From Marchantia polymorpha subsp. ruderalis (lineage: Eukaryota > Streptophyta > Marchantiopsida > Marchantiales > Marchantiaceae): 64,000 nucleotides of DNA. Of this stretch, positions 12,474-24,883 are shown one piece after another. The notes beneath the pieces are model-generated. The model searched no databases, was not told the DNA's origin, and was given only the letters and a program-made list of their open reading frames with translations. A program made the position numbers and the translations under genes. The stretch lies in NCBI GenBank assembly GCA_037833965.1, contig AP031357.1:14156001-14220000 (forward strand), in the 5' to 3' direction. Within the stretch, counting starts at the first letter, position 1. Each line of letters begins with the position of its first letter.

Positions 12474-13750
12474 ACGTCGGGGCAAATTAGAGGCATTTGA
12501 GTCGTACCTCTAAATTGGGCTATCCTTGATAAATCACAACTGTCTTTCACTGGACTCGTTACTCACATCGAGGGACTACATTTGGAGGACATTCTCGGTA
12601 GCAATCCTTCTATCGATCGCCGATGTCCAAACGCGTAGCCTCTTTGGACGAGGCGTTAGAAGTGTTTCGGTAACAACGATCCGGAAAAATGTTTTAGAAA
12701 ATGTCTTAGTTGTGTTCTACATGTAAGGCTTTGCAACTGCTGCCTTTGCAGCAAAAGTGAAGAGAAGGTCTGATGCACTGGGGCCGCCACTCTTCACCAC
12801 GCAAAGACTTTAAAAAACAATCAAAGACTTGAGGTCCTGAGATGTAAAGAGAAGTAATAAATGCCACAAAAGCAAGAACCACTCACAAGATGGATGCTTA
12901 ATTCCTCTCTAGATGGGAAAACTGCGAACGGGCTCTACATCGTACTCTGCACAAACCACATGTGATGCCTTATGATAGAGAAGTGATCCCTGCGGTACAT
13001 GTTTCCCACATTGATCCTGATGGGGGAGTTTGAACCCCCAAATGAATTGTAAGACCTACTCATCCTTGAATAAAGAGTTGAGTTTGCATAATCCAACATG
13101 CTTGTTAGAGAATAAGATAACCATAGTAAGCAAATGTAGTATTTCTATAGTTATTATATGATATGGTTTATGTTATAAAACATGTATTCATAGTGCAATT
13201 CCGTTAAAGGATGATCCAGTATTTATTAAACTGTCAGAAACTTTTAGGTAGAATAGAACCTATTTACCTGTGCAATTCCATTGGGTCATATCCCCTTGCT
13301 TCCCCATCTCAATTTCTAGTTACTTTCTTGAGGTTCGAAGATGAGCTCTGTAAGGCCGGAACAACGGTATAAGGCTACGAGGTTGGGTTTTCAGGGGAAG
13401 TCAAAAAGTCTATACTCTACTAGCTTACCGCGTACCGCTACGTTCGCTACGATCGGCACCAATTTTTGGGGCCGGTTGGACTGCGTACCTCCTTATTGCA
13501 CCATGTGGCAGCCATCTCTCGGTCGTGTGCTTCCAATTTTGACGATATCTCATCAAATAGCTCAAATTGACAAATCCATGTGCGGATGATGGTGATGTTG
13601 ATGCAGGATCGAATAGATCACATATGATCCTATAGTTACAAAGATCACATCGGAGTAAATATAAATTCAACATGTAAGATTAAACCGCGGTGTTGTAAGG
13701 TTACAACCTCACAACTATAATCTATTGGATTATCATTTATAATACATTGG
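12474..13750. other. No recognised gene
   Basis: Increasingly AT-rich sequence with short open frames only (for example 13341-13589 plus and 13425-13673 minus, which overlap). No domain is recognised. Confidence 0.4.
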
Positions 13751-13751
13751 A

Positions 13752-14008
13752 TTGTGTAGGTAGCATTACAATTTATAAGATATTAATCACTCACTCTGTA
13801 TAAGTACGGTTTGAACATTACACTGAGATTTTGACAATCAAACCATGGGAGACATTTTTGAAGGTTTAACTTTTTGTAGTGTTGTGGACTTATGTTGTGC
13901 TAAGAGCACAACATAAGCAACATAAACAAGCACAACACTTCAGATTATTCAAATCTTATAATTTATATACTGGGTTGTATATGAAATAGAGATATAAAAT
14001 CAAACCAA
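13752..14008. repeat. Dispersed AT-rich repeat, copy 1
   Basis: This roughly 260-bp block recurs at 20941-21190 in the same orientation with scattered differences. Shared landmarks include ATTACAATTTATAAGAT, AAGTACGGTT, GGAGACATTT and TTTTTGTAGTGTTGTG. It contains a 13-bp perfect hairpin (13889-13901 with 13905-13917, loop AAG). The element family is unknown. Confidence 0.75.
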
Positions 14009-14635
14009 AATTTGAATTAATTTTCTAGATTTACACTGAGAACTTTATTATTATTCTTGCAATTATTACAAGTCACTTTTGGTCTATTTTAAGACTAAAA
14101 TGTGATAAAAGTAATCAATTACTAAAACTATATCATCTAATTTTAAAAACAGCATACATTTGGAAATTAAAACATCTTTCTTCAAGTTTTTTTTATCAAA
14201 TTTTAAGTAAAAAATCATTCATAAAATATAGAAGAAAAAAATTTAAAGTCTAAATTTTTATAAAGTGTGATCGTTAAAATTAAAATTTCAGATTAAAATA
14301 TAATTCAATTTCATAATTAAGATTAAAGAAACAAAAAAAATTCAAAATCTATTTAATTTCAAATCTGAATAGTCAAATATGAATATCTAAATTTACTTGC
14401 CAAAAAATAAAAGAAGAAATAATGTATTTAATTAATATATAAACGTTTAAAAATTTTCAAAGTATAATCTATGAAATAGGTTAGTAATTAACCTAGATAT
14501 TTCAATCACCGTTTACAAGTATAATAAAAAACTTTACATCATAATTAATATGAGTACAACGTAGCTCTTCACCTCTTGGAGTGCTTCATACAAATGATCT
14601 AGAAGTTACAAGGTAGTCAAATACCAATTACTCAT
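14009..14635. other. AT-rich spacer without genes
   Basis: AT-rich sequence lies between the dispersed repeat and the inverted-repeat element. No open frame of note is visible. Confidence 0.5.
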
Positions 14636-15483
14636 ATAATAAAGGGGGCTGATAAATGGATATCACTTTCTTGATATATGGACATCACCCCCTCCGTCTC
14701 GTGATTGCGCCACGCATTTGGTGGGGGGAGTTAGGCCGCAAGTAGGGACTAGAGGGCTACCTACAAAGTTTGTCTCGCACTTTTGCTAAGCAAGGGCCCA
14801 ATGTAGAGGCGAGGTGTGAGAGATATAGAGGCCTCCCTTGATCCCACCTAGGGCTCTGATCGAATTCGGATGAAACCCGAAAACCCGAGTTCGGGTTGGA
14901 TCGAATCCGAGTTTGGGTAGAGAGCTCTATCCGACCCGAAACCTAGAGGGCAAAGTCCGAGAATTAAAAATTGACAACCATGCAACCATGAAATCGATAT
15001 GTGCGAGGAAAGTAAGACCTCGACAAGTGATACCAATCAAGAGGTTGAGTCACTCTTCCTCAATGCTTTATGTCTCTCGAAGATGGTTAGAGACTGACAA
15101 TGAGCTAAAAGTCCATTCTAATCTATCTAGAGAAATTTGACTTGAAGAACTTCATGGTGACAGCCATCATCCTGCACCATCATCACCACACCGTGATCTT
15201 TAATTTCTTCAGATAATTTTGAAAGATTTCGATGATCCGATCTTCGTCATTTGGCCCACATGAGACTCGGATGAGATCGGCCGAGATAATCGTCAAGACT
15301 GACGTGCACTCATCCATTTGCATCCATCCATCAAATTCGAGAACCACCGACAGGAAGAATGCATAATCGCCGGCCGAGTGATCAACAGAAGACAGAGCAC
15401 AACCACACGCGAATGAATTTAGTTATTCCAAAACCGTCATGTCCGTGAGGAAATCCAATAGAGAGTTGAAATGTGAATTATAC

Positions 15484-15714
15484 TCACCACCGGTAATCCA
15501 TCAAAGTTTTGGACATGGTCACTGATGTAGATCGATTGAAAGATTCCTTGTTGCTGTCTTCGTGCGGCGACATGGAGTCCAATCGGCTGGCTCGGGGCCT
15601 GGAAAAAGCTTGGAAGTAATCAACTGCATACGCATTGAGATCCATCCTCCATGCACCGAATTGCGGAACTGCTTGTCTACTCTGCACAAAATTCCAAGTT
15701 CGGTCGCGAATCAT
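15484..15714 (-). CDS. Copia gag-like or NOI-like ORF fragment
   Basis: This 76-codon frame starts about 40 bp downstream of the LTR-like block at 15756-16084 on the same strand, where a copia gag begins. The segment FGAWRMDLNAY resembles the early W-x-M-x-L pattern of copia gag proteins. The same region, VPQFGAW, also matches the VPxFGxW core of plant NOI/RIN4 proteins, and an aromatic residue pair follows (YAVDYF). A GTGAGTAT splice-donor-like sequence overlaps the stop. The position after an LTR favours gag; a captured NOI exon is the alternative. It is certainly incomplete. Confidence 0.35.
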   Translation of the reverse strand: MIRDRTWNFVQSRQAVPQFGAWRMDLNAYAVDYFQAFSRPRASRLDSMSPHEDSNKESFNRSTSVTMSKTLMDYRW

Positions 15715-15755
15715 TGGTCTCTTTAGGTGTCAAGATAACGCATATCTCGACCAGG

Positions 15756-16084
15756 TGTAACACTAGGGTTTAGAGAGAAGCTCATTCGAAGATGAAAACA
15801 TAAACTTGGAAGATGACAGATCCTAACAATGGTTTTTTTTTCCCTTATATAGCTCTCACCGACAAGTACAAGGAGATAAGACATGATCCCCACCATCTAT
15901 CTCACTCCTAGTGAATAGATGACGTGACGAATAATCCTAACAAGCACATTCAATCCTTACTTGACAAGCACACGGATCGCTGACGTGGCACTATCAACTA
16001 ACACACCTACTCTCTACCTACCAAGCGCGCAAATCATTGACGTGGCAGCTATGACTAGTGCACGCTAAAGTATCTATATCAACA
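15756..16084 (-). mobile_element. Copia-type LTR, about 329 bp
   Basis: On the minus strand the block starts TGTTGATATAG and ends AGTGTTACA. It contains CTATATAAGGG as a promoter-like TATA about two-thirds of the way along, and a TGACGTGGC motif on the plus strand. Almost the whole block recurs in opposite orientation at 54140-54503, which shows it is a dispersed unit. TG...CA ends plus an internal TATA make it an LTR. The sequence after its end (CCTGGTCGAGAT) is at best a weak initiator-tRNA primer site. Confidence 0.7.
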
Positions 16085-16266
16085 TTTAGAGTATCCTCTA
16101 CTTAAGTTCTAACTAACTAAAGATGGTTACAGCAGGCTCGACGAAGAATCTTGATGTGCATTTAGTTTACAGATTCGACCCAAATCCGATCCAAATCCGA
16201 CCCGGTTTTTTTGATCCGGTTCGGGTTGAAGATCAACCCCGACCCGATTGGAGCCCTAATCCCATT

Positions 16267-17128
16267 CTCGTCTGTAAGGGCTCCTCACAATCGGGGGAAC
16301 GCGAGTTCTGCCCGGGAGGGCTTTCTGCCTGCCCGGGCCCGCATCCCGACCTTCTCCCCCCGCAACCCGACCTCCCGCTTTAGCTTGCCCCACTCCCGCT
16401 TGACTATCGGGCTCTTTCCCTCGCGGCCTTCCTTCCCATTAGGGAACTTGTACTCTGCATTTTTTTTCTCCTCCTCTCGCAAAGGGGAGGAGAAATGAAG
16501 GAGTATGTTTGGGGCTTACACTCTTCTTCCCCCAAAAAAAAACTAGGTCCTTTTTGTTCCAAAGCCCTCTTTTCTTTCTATTTCTCTTAAAAAAAATGGA
16601 ATCAAAAGATGACTATTAAATAAGAAGTATGATAATCTCACAAAGTAGTTGGCATATATTGTTTCATATAGTACCCAAAAAATAGTGTTAAAGATATGAT
16701 TTTATATATAAACATGTGATATCTTTCATGCGCAAATACCTGAATACATTTGATTTTTCAAAATGAAAGTAGTTCTATATTCAAATTATATGAATTGTGA
16801 ACTAGCCCATTGAATCTGAGCTCTAACTCAAAAATTTTGCCTCACAGTCCGTGGGTGGGATTTTTATTCTTTTTTGTATCTTGATGGTATATGCAAATTA
16901 AGGAGTGATTAGTTTCAAACTTAGACTGACATGTTGTCAAACTTCTTCCCGTTATAAAGATGAACGTTCATGAAATCTTCTGAACTGAAGAAGATGAACT
17001 TAGAACGAAGGGAGCGGGGCGGCCCTCCCTGATCGAAGCAAGAGGTCGGGCTGCGGGCCCGGGCGGGCAGAAAGCCTTCCCATGCAGAGCTCGCGTTCCC
17101 CCGATTGTGAGTATCCCTTAGTGACGAG
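16267..17128. repeat. Fold-back unit with 85-bp inverted arms
   Basis: The arms at 16267-16351 and 17044-17128 are GC-rich inverted copies, estimated by eye to be well over 80% identical. Shared blocks include CTCACAATCGGGGGAACGCG and GCCCGGGCCCGCA. They surround about 690 bp of AT-rich DNA. The unit starts 9 bp after the nested hAT-like unit ends and lies wholly inside the 14644-17463 element. It could be an independent fold-back element or sub-terminal repeats of the host element. Confidence 0.75.
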
Positions 17129-17909
17129 GTAATTCCACCCACCAGACATGCCCCACAAACTCTCCTTTTCACCTCACGTTCCTGCCCTCACCTTAAGTCA
17201 CTTCCGCAACGGAGCCCCTGCTACCGACGCGTGTCCGCGTTCCTTGGTTGGGAATTTTGTCCTTCCCATGAAGGAGGGCAATCGTAGATTGGAGCACTGT
17301 CTACCCCACATCGTCGTCGTCACCAGAAGCCCCGGGCCCTCCGAGAAAGAGTCGTGATTCCGGCACGGGTCCTTAGATTGCTGCACTGCCCCTCCTCCAC
17401 CTAGGGGGTATGTACGGGGTGATGTTCATATATCAAAAAGGTGATGTACATTTATCAGGTCCCATAATAAAAGCTCTAACTATAGCGATATTTATTAAGA
17501 ATAATCATATGCAATAGTTAATCTAACTATAGTTAATCATAATTGATCCAAGTCATGACTTAATGCCTAATAGGATTTATAAAAAATTAAAAGTAGTTTT
17601 GAATAGTTTTTACACTGAATGCACGGGTAAAGATTTGAGCAGTAGCAAAGTAATCGGCAGGGTGGTGCAGAATTGCACAACTTGTGTCAACTACTCTGAT
17701 CTTTAAAGCAAGTCGCCAAATCTAGAAGATAATGAAATTCATTTACGGTTGAAGACAAAAAATGTCATGAGGCTTGTTGTCTTCACCAGATATTGGTTTG
17801 ACAATCAAAAGCAGTATGTTATCGTCATCATTTCACCTCTCGATAATAAAAACATAATATTTATTGCATTTTAAATAAGCTAAAAATTTCTTCACTAATT
17901 TTTTTAAAG

Positions 17910-18573
17910 TATGATAAATTTTTATAAGTTTTAAATATTTATTTACATTTAAAATATTTAGTTCATTTTTTTAATTTATTTCATTAAAAAAATTTATAGG
18001 TTTGAATTTTTTTAAAAAAATTTAAAAAAATATCTAAACATAATTTTTAAATTAGTTTAAGAATTATTTGTATTAACACAAATGATTTATACAACATTTA
18101 TCCTAGATGCTATCTTTAGATAAGCTTTCAGATATTTATACCAATTTTGAATGCCAATTAGAAATTAATTTCATATAAAAAACACTTCTTTTGATTTAAA
18201 AAGATCACTAGTTTTTATAGATTAAAAACTATAAAAATCTTTTTATTAAAAAAATAAAATAATGAATCTTTTTTTATAAAATTCAAAATTGATAATTTTT
18301 TTCAGATAAAAAAACTATATAAGAAAACAAGAAATTTATTTTTTTTGCTGAAACAACAAAATATGTATATAGTTACAAAACTCATGATTTAGTCGCGGTA
18401 AAAATGTTATTTTTTTCCGTTAATTTTGTAAAAAAAATTTGATTTTGATTTGATGTAGATTTACTTGATTCATATACTTTTGAATGCAAAACTTTAGAAT
18501 ATTGATGGAAAATTATATGAAGTAGAAAAAAAATATCAAAAATATTTTTAAATATTTTTCTACAAAAATAGCA

Positions 18574-18609
<36 letters not shown>

Positions 18610-20930
18610 TTTTTTATATAAGTATAAAATTTCAAATAAAAACAAGAGGAAACAATTTATTGAATTTGAAAAACCAGAATTTTTGCTATAAAATTTTTCC
18701 TTTCATTTTAATGTAAAATTTTTCATACAAAAAAAATTAATAATTTTATCTAAATTTCAAAATAATTATATTTAGAAATCACTATTTTTTAAAAAATTAT
18801 ATGAAAATAAAAATAAAAATAAAAATAAAACCAAAAACTCAAAACTAATCTTAGTACATGTTTAAAATTTATGTCTCACATGTGCATTTTTTAGTTTTAA
18901 TATTTTTTTATGATTTTTACCTTTATTTTTATTTTTCATCTTAATTTCTTATTATACATAATCAAAATATTTAAAATAATAATTAGTCATAATTTTTTTC
19001 ACAACTTGTAGAAATATTTAAATTAAGTTTTAAGATTTATTTGATATATAGAGAAAATTAAGTTTTTATTTAAAATAATTAATATTTAATAATATTAATA
19101 TTTTAAATATATAAAATTAAACTAAAAAATAAATTGTGCAAAAATGCATAACTTGTCGTAATAAAAATCTATTATTGTTAATTGAAAATTTTTTTACAAT
19201 TTATTTTAGGTCTTAGGTTAAGATCTAGAAGTCAAAAAAATCTATTCGTACCAAAAAAAATCTACTGATGGTGGTCAAAATAAAATCAGTAGACAATTTC
19301 TAGAGATCCTAGATAATTTTCAACAAGTCACTTGAAATATAATGAAAGTGTCTAAAACTATATCAGACTCTGAGATATCGATCATTAAATTAGTTCGCAA
19401 AATCAATTCAAGAGTCACATTTCCTATTCATCCATGAAATCCATAGCAGGAAAGAAATGTGCAACAAAATCTCTTGACTCCCAGTTGTTTTCAGAGGTGT
19501 GTGTAAGGAGGTTCAAAATGTAGCTGCATTGTCATGATCCATGATGTGATCCAGTAAAATATGATCGGATGCCAAGCTTTCTGCTAAATGATTTGCGGTT
19601 CATTCATCACTTCACATTATTTTTATTAAAAACCAATAAAATTTTAGCTTTGGATCAGGTTTTGTGTTTCATAAGCTTTAATTGCTTCAAGTTTTTATCA
19701 TACTATTGATATTTTAACTTTACTTTATATCTTGTCAAAATTGAAACATTTTGATCATTGCAATTAAAAATTATTTAGAATTGATCATTCTAACTGAGAA
19801 CTCACGAATTGGTATAAAATTAATAAAATCAATATGTATAACCATAAATAGTTTAAGGTTTATTTTGTATTCAAATTTTGTATTTAAAACATTCTACTTT
19901 TTTTATACAAAGTTTAATATTTTCTTAAATAAATTTTTTTCTTTTAAGAATATGGCATAAAAATTTATTGTTTAATTTAAATGATTTTTGTTTGATTTTG
20001 AAATCAAAAAAATTAAATCTTTCTTGGTGAACATTTGTGGTTTTATAACAAGTTCAATCTAATTAAAAAATATCCATGTGATTTTTGTCAGAGCTCAAAA
20101 TTGTATTAAAAAAAAAAACCAAAGATGAATTAAAGCATTTTTTTGAATTTTAAATTAACCATAAAATATATCATAAGAACATACGAGAAAAAAATTTTGA
20201 TTTAATCTTTACAAACCAATTAAACATTTATATTAAAAATTCTAAATATATAAAAATAGATTTTGTTTTGAAGTTTTTTGTCTTTTTATGAAAAAATTTA
20301 ATTTGAAGTTGAATTTTTATCTAAGCCAATCAATAATAATTTACAAATGAAACCAAATTTTTTTGAAAGCTTTAGTATTTTGGATATATTTTATATATTA
20401 AATTAAAAAAATTCCATGGGGTAGAAAAATATATTCAAAAATTTATGTTTTGAATAAATGAGATAAAAAAACTTATTGAATCGCATTTTTTATTTAAATA
20501 AAAACTTATTGAAAAGATATTTTTAAGATTATATTAAAATTTTTTACTTGGCATTTATATAAAGAGAACTGTTTGCTTTTTAATAAATTTAATGACTTAA
20601 ATAATTCTCAAATTTATTTTAAAATTATAAAATTTTCTTCAGATTATATATATCAATTTTATGAATATATTTTATATGAAGAAGTAAAATCCAAAAAATA
20701 ATGAATAACTCTTTTTGATAATATTTATGTTAAAAAATGCAATTGTATTTTGAATTTCAAAACTATTTTTTTTGTTGATTCAAAGAATTTAGTTTTTTAA
20801 TGGTTAAAAAAACCTATTATATCTATCATAATCCATTTCTAAATATTTAAACTCAAGTATTTCAAATCAGTTTTTTTATTTCTTAAACAAAAAAAATTTA
20901 AATCTTATAAAAAATAGTAAAGATGTGTAA
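17910..20930. repeat. Long direct repeat, copy A
   Basis: About 3 kb shared in the same order with copy B at 21210-25560. Matching landmarks (A then B): ATGATAAATTTTTATAA (17910; 21210), the block with AGATATTTATA (about 18130; 21958), AAAATGCATAACTT (19141; 23467), AAAGCATTTTTTT (about 20132; 24733) and GAACTGTTTGCTTTT (about 20566; 25188). Divergence is substantial, so the duplication is old. No coding function is visible. Confidence 0.7.
18577..18607. repeat. AT dinucleotide microsatellite
   Basis: An uninterrupted alternating AT run of about 30 bp lies inside copy A of the long repeat; copy B lacks an equivalent run. Confidence 0.9.
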
Positions 20931-20940
20931 AAATAATGGA

Positions 20941-21190
20941 ATGTGTGGGTAGAATTACAATTTATAAGATACGTAATCACTCTTTCTGTAAAAGTACGGT
21001 TCCAACATTACAATGAGAATTTTGATATTCAAACAATAGGAGACATTTAAAGGTTTAATTTTTTGTAGTGTTGTGCACTTATTCTAAATGTTGTTCTCTT
21101 AGCACAACACTTAGGATAAGTAACAGATTACTCAAATCTTATAATCTATATACTAGGTTGTGTATGATATAGAGATTTAAAATCAAACCA
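20941..21190. repeat. Dispersed AT-rich repeat, copy 2
   Basis: This is the second copy of the block at 13752-14008, in the same orientation. It lies exactly between the two halves of the long duplication. The hairpin core present in copy 1 is diverged here, although GTTCTCTTAGCACAACAC remains. Confidence 0.75.
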
Positions 21191-21430
21191 AATCCTACAT
21201 TTTTTTATGTGTGATAAATTTTTATAAATTTTAGTATTTATTTACAATTAAATTATTTATTTTATTATTTAATCTTTTTTCATTTAAAAAAATTATAGGT
21301 TTGAAATTTGAAAATAATATAAGAAAAAAATTTAAATATAATTTAGAAATTAATTTTAAAAAATTGTGTATCAAACCAAGCGGTCTAACACATCTTCATC
21401 GAATTTGATCTTTTGCTCACACTAGTCTGT

Positions 21431-21660
21431 GGTCTAACACGTCGGGGATATGCACTACTTGTTTGTACATAAGATTAGCACGAGGTGATTTGCGTTGGCT
21501 GTGGTCTAACACGTCTGGGATGTGCACTACTTGTTTGTACATAAGATTAGCACGAGGTGATCTGCGTTGGCTGTTGTCCAACACGTCGGGGATGTGCATT
21601 ACTTGTTCCTACATAAGATTAGCACAAGGTGATCTGCATTGGCTGTGGTCTAACACATTT
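21431..21660. repeat. 72-bp minisatellite, three units
   Basis: Units begin at 21431, 21503 and 21575, with a partial fourth at 21647, so the period is exactly 72 bp. Each unit carries TCTAACACGTC, TACTTGTTTGTACAT and AGATTAGCACGAGGTGAT with few differences. The array is less AT-rich than its surroundings. A longer block with TCATCGAATTTGATCTT flanks it on both sides in direct orientation (about 21390 and 21660). Because 72 is a multiple of three, open frames run through it on both strands; I take these as by-products of the period. Confidence 0.9.
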
Positions 21661-23824
21661 TCATCGAATTTGATCTTCTGCTTACACTAGTGAACAGATC
21701 TCAGTCGTCATATCTGATTTGCCTTGTTTATTGGGCTAGGTTGAAAAAAAGTGTCTTGGCATTGCTTTTCAGTGCTCACAGTGCATGTTGACTGATTTCC
21801 ATATACTCGTATATATTAGAATGATTAAAGTTCCAAATTACAGGATTCTGGCATAAAGTGTTTTTTACAATCAAGGCTTTCTTTTACTTGTTTCAAAATA
21901 TATGTCTTTTCTAGCATTCAAACATTTATCTTTGATACTATCTTTATATAAGCTTCCAGATATTTATATCAATTTTGACTGCCAATTTATAAATTTGATA
22001 AATTTATATTATATAAATTAATACTTCTTTTGATTAATAAAAATCAATACTTTTGATAGATTGAAAAGTATCATAAATCCAAACGTTACAAATTTTTTTT
22101 GCAAAAAGAGCTAAAATAAAATAAAATTTGTCGTAGATTTTAAAATTGATAAATTATTTAAGATAAAAAAACAATATAAAAAAATCATTTCCTTTTGAAA
22201 CAACAAAATATGTATATAGTTTAAAGTAATGTTTTAAGCGTGATAAAAATGTAATTTTTTTGTTGATTTTGTTATTTTTTGTTGATTTTGTTATTTTTTG
22301 TTGATTTTGATTTGATGTAGATTACTAGATTCATATTTTTTTGAGTGCAATAAATTAACATATTGATGGATAATTGTATAATGTAGAAGAAAGATAATAT
22401 TTTAAATGAAAAACAAAGATATTAAATTTTTTATATTTTGAATTTTTGAAAAAATTTGCAATATACAGATTTTTAATATAAGTATATAATTTCAAATAAA
22501 AAAGGCTATAATTTTTTGGATTTGAAAACCAGAATTTTCACTATTTAATCTTATCTTTCATTTTAATTTAAAACAGTGGATACAAATAGAAATTTATAAT
22601 TTTATCTACTTTTTAAAATAATAAGTTGTAGAAAAGATATATTTTAAAATTATATGAAAAAAAATAAAAACTGAAGACTAAACTTATTATACATTTGATA
22701 TTTATGTCTCAAATGTGCACTTTGAAATATCAATATGCTTTTGTGATTTTCACCTCTGTTTTTATTTTTCATCTCAATTGCTTGTCATACATAATAATTT
22801 TTTTTTAAATCTAGATTTTTTCACATAATTAAATTTTAATAATATATTTTATCGTTTTTACAGTTCTTCTAATTTTTGAATTTATTTTCAATTTATGATC
22901 TTTCAGAGAAAACTTATAATTTTGATTAAAAAATATGAAAAGCATAAATTCATGAAAACAAATAAAATTGTATAAAATTTGTGCAACTGGCCGAATGTAA
23001 TAACCAAAAGTCATACGAGCATCTTTTTTGAATAAAATCTGTAAGCTACCATCGGTTATTATTTTTGAAATTTAATGAAAGAAAAAATATTTCATATTTT
23101 CTAATATCAAAATGATTAGCCACTCAGTTTTTTATTTGATAAAAAATTTTTAACCGAATTATTTTTAAAAAATATTTATAGAACAAAAGTATCTAAAAAA
23201 ATATTTATATAACAAAAGTATCTAAAAAAATTCAATTATTTTATTTTCATAAATATATTTTTAAAAAAATTTGAATTTTTTTTAATCTACGTTAATATTA
23301 AAAAATTATTTAACATTTCTTATTATTTAATAATTTCTTTATTTAATTATAATTTTCATCACAACTTGTAAAAATATTTGAATTTAAGTTTAAGATTTAT
23401 TTGATATATATTACAGTTTAATTTATTATTTTATGATAAGAATTAAACTCAAAAAAAAATTTCTGCAAAAATGCATAACTTATCATAATAAAAATTTATG
23501 ATTGTCAATTGTCAATTTTCTTAGTATTAATCTAAGTCTTAGATTAAACTTTAGAATTCAAAAGTATCTATTGGTACCAAAAAAATTTGCTGATAGTGAT
23601 CAAAATGAAACTATATTATAATTTCTTGTGTTCCAAAAAAATATTATGCCAAGGTACTCCGTCAAATTAGCTGTTTATGTATGTTTAACGTAAAATATTA
23701 TTTAAACTATAACATGGATAATTTTCAAGAAGTCACTTGAAATATTAAGAAAGTGCTTGAAACTATATGACACACTGAGATATTGATCATTGAAATAGTT
23801 TGCAAAATCAATTAAAGAGTCTCG

Positions 23825-24190
23825 GTTTGTATTCATACATGACTTCCATAGCAGGGAAGAAATGTGCAACATAAACTCTTGACTCCGGGTGTGTGTAAGA
23901 GCGAGGTTGAAAATGTAACTGCATTGTCATGATCTATGATGTATTGTATATGATCGGATGCCAAGCTTTTTGCTAAATGATTTGCGGTTTATCCATGACT
24001 TCCATAGCAGTGAACAAATATGCAACAGAATCTCATGACTCCAGGTTGTCTTCCCCATGAATTGAAATTTTACAGAGTTGTGTTTAAGAGGGAAGTTGAA
24101 AATGTAGCTGCATTGTCATAATTGATGATATGATCCACTAAAATATGATTGGATGCCAAGCTTTCTGCTAAATGATTTGAGTTTCATCCA
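23825..24190. repeat. Tandem pair of roughly 180-bp units in copy B
   Basis: Two consecutive units share TGACTTCCATAGCAG, GCATTGTCAT, GATGCCAAGCTTT and GCTAAATGATTTG. Copy A has one such unit (about 19430-19620). The doubling therefore occurred after the long duplication, or one unit was lost from copy A. Confidence 0.7.
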
Positions 24191-24883
24191 TGACTTCATA
24201 TTAATATTATACCATTCCAATAAAAAATTAGCTTCAAATCACGTTTTTTGTTTCATAAGCTTCAATTGCTTTAAATTATTATCATAATGCTTACATTTCA
24301 ACTTTATCATATTTAGTCAAAATTGAGACATTTTGATCATTGCAACTAAAAATTATTTAGAAATGATCGTTGTGTCTGAGAACTCACGAGCGTGTATAAA
24401 ATCTGTATAAATTTAATAAAATCATTCTATATATAATCTGTATTATATAGGGTTAAGAATTTATTTTATATACAAATTTTGTATTTTAAAACTTCTACTT
24501 TTTAAATACAAAATAAGATATTTTTTTACATAATTATTCTTCTTTAAAGAGAATGGCATAAATTTTTTTAAAATTTAAGTGATTTTTGTTTGATTTTAAA
24601 AGAAAAGAAAAGTTAAATCTTGATTGATGGAAATTCTTGGTTTTAAAATAAATCGAATCTAATTGGAAAATATCCAGAGAATCTTTGTCTAAACTCAAGA
24701 TTGTATTAGAACAAAAAATCATAGATGAATTAAAGCATTTTTTGAATTTTATATTAATCATAAAATATATTCTAATGAAATATTAGAATACTATTTAGTT
24801 CAATTTTTACAAAAAAATTATATCTTTTTAGCGTATTCTATATATATTAACAATAGTATTGGGTTTGAATCAAATATACAGCT

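Larger units (their letters stand above)
14849..16258. mobile_element. Candidate hAT-like unit nested in the larger element
   Basis: TAGGGCTC at the left is matched by GAGCCCTA at the right. Both ends continue with diverged ACCCGA/TCGGGT-rich sequence in inverted orientation. The flanks ATCCCACC (14841-14848) and ATCCCATT (16259-16266) agree at 6 of 8 positions, fitting an old hAT target duplication. The perfect inverted repeat is only 8 bp, so this is weaker than the other two hAT-like elements in the window. It encloses the minus-strand LTR and gag-like ORF. Confidence 0.4.
14644..17463. mobile_element. Terminal-inverted-repeat DNA transposon, MULE-like, 2.8 kb
   Basis: The ends are inverted copies of about 48 bp (roughly 41 matches). 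Reading inward they share CTGATAAATG, then TTGATATATG, then ACATCACCCC. A perfect 8-bp direct repeat, ATAATAAA, flanks the element at 14636-14643 and 17464-17471. Termini starting GGG and a target duplication of 8-9 bp suit Mutator-like elements, though hAT cannot be excluded. No transposase is visible, so it is non-autonomous. It contains a second hAT-like inverted-repeat unit, a fold-back unit and a copia-type LTR, listed separately. Confidence 0.75.

Noticed and set aside
21431-21660. CRISPR-like array or repeat-protein gene
   Set aside because: The units are contiguous with no spacers and the genome is eukaryotic. Reading frames open on both strands follow from the 72-bp period.
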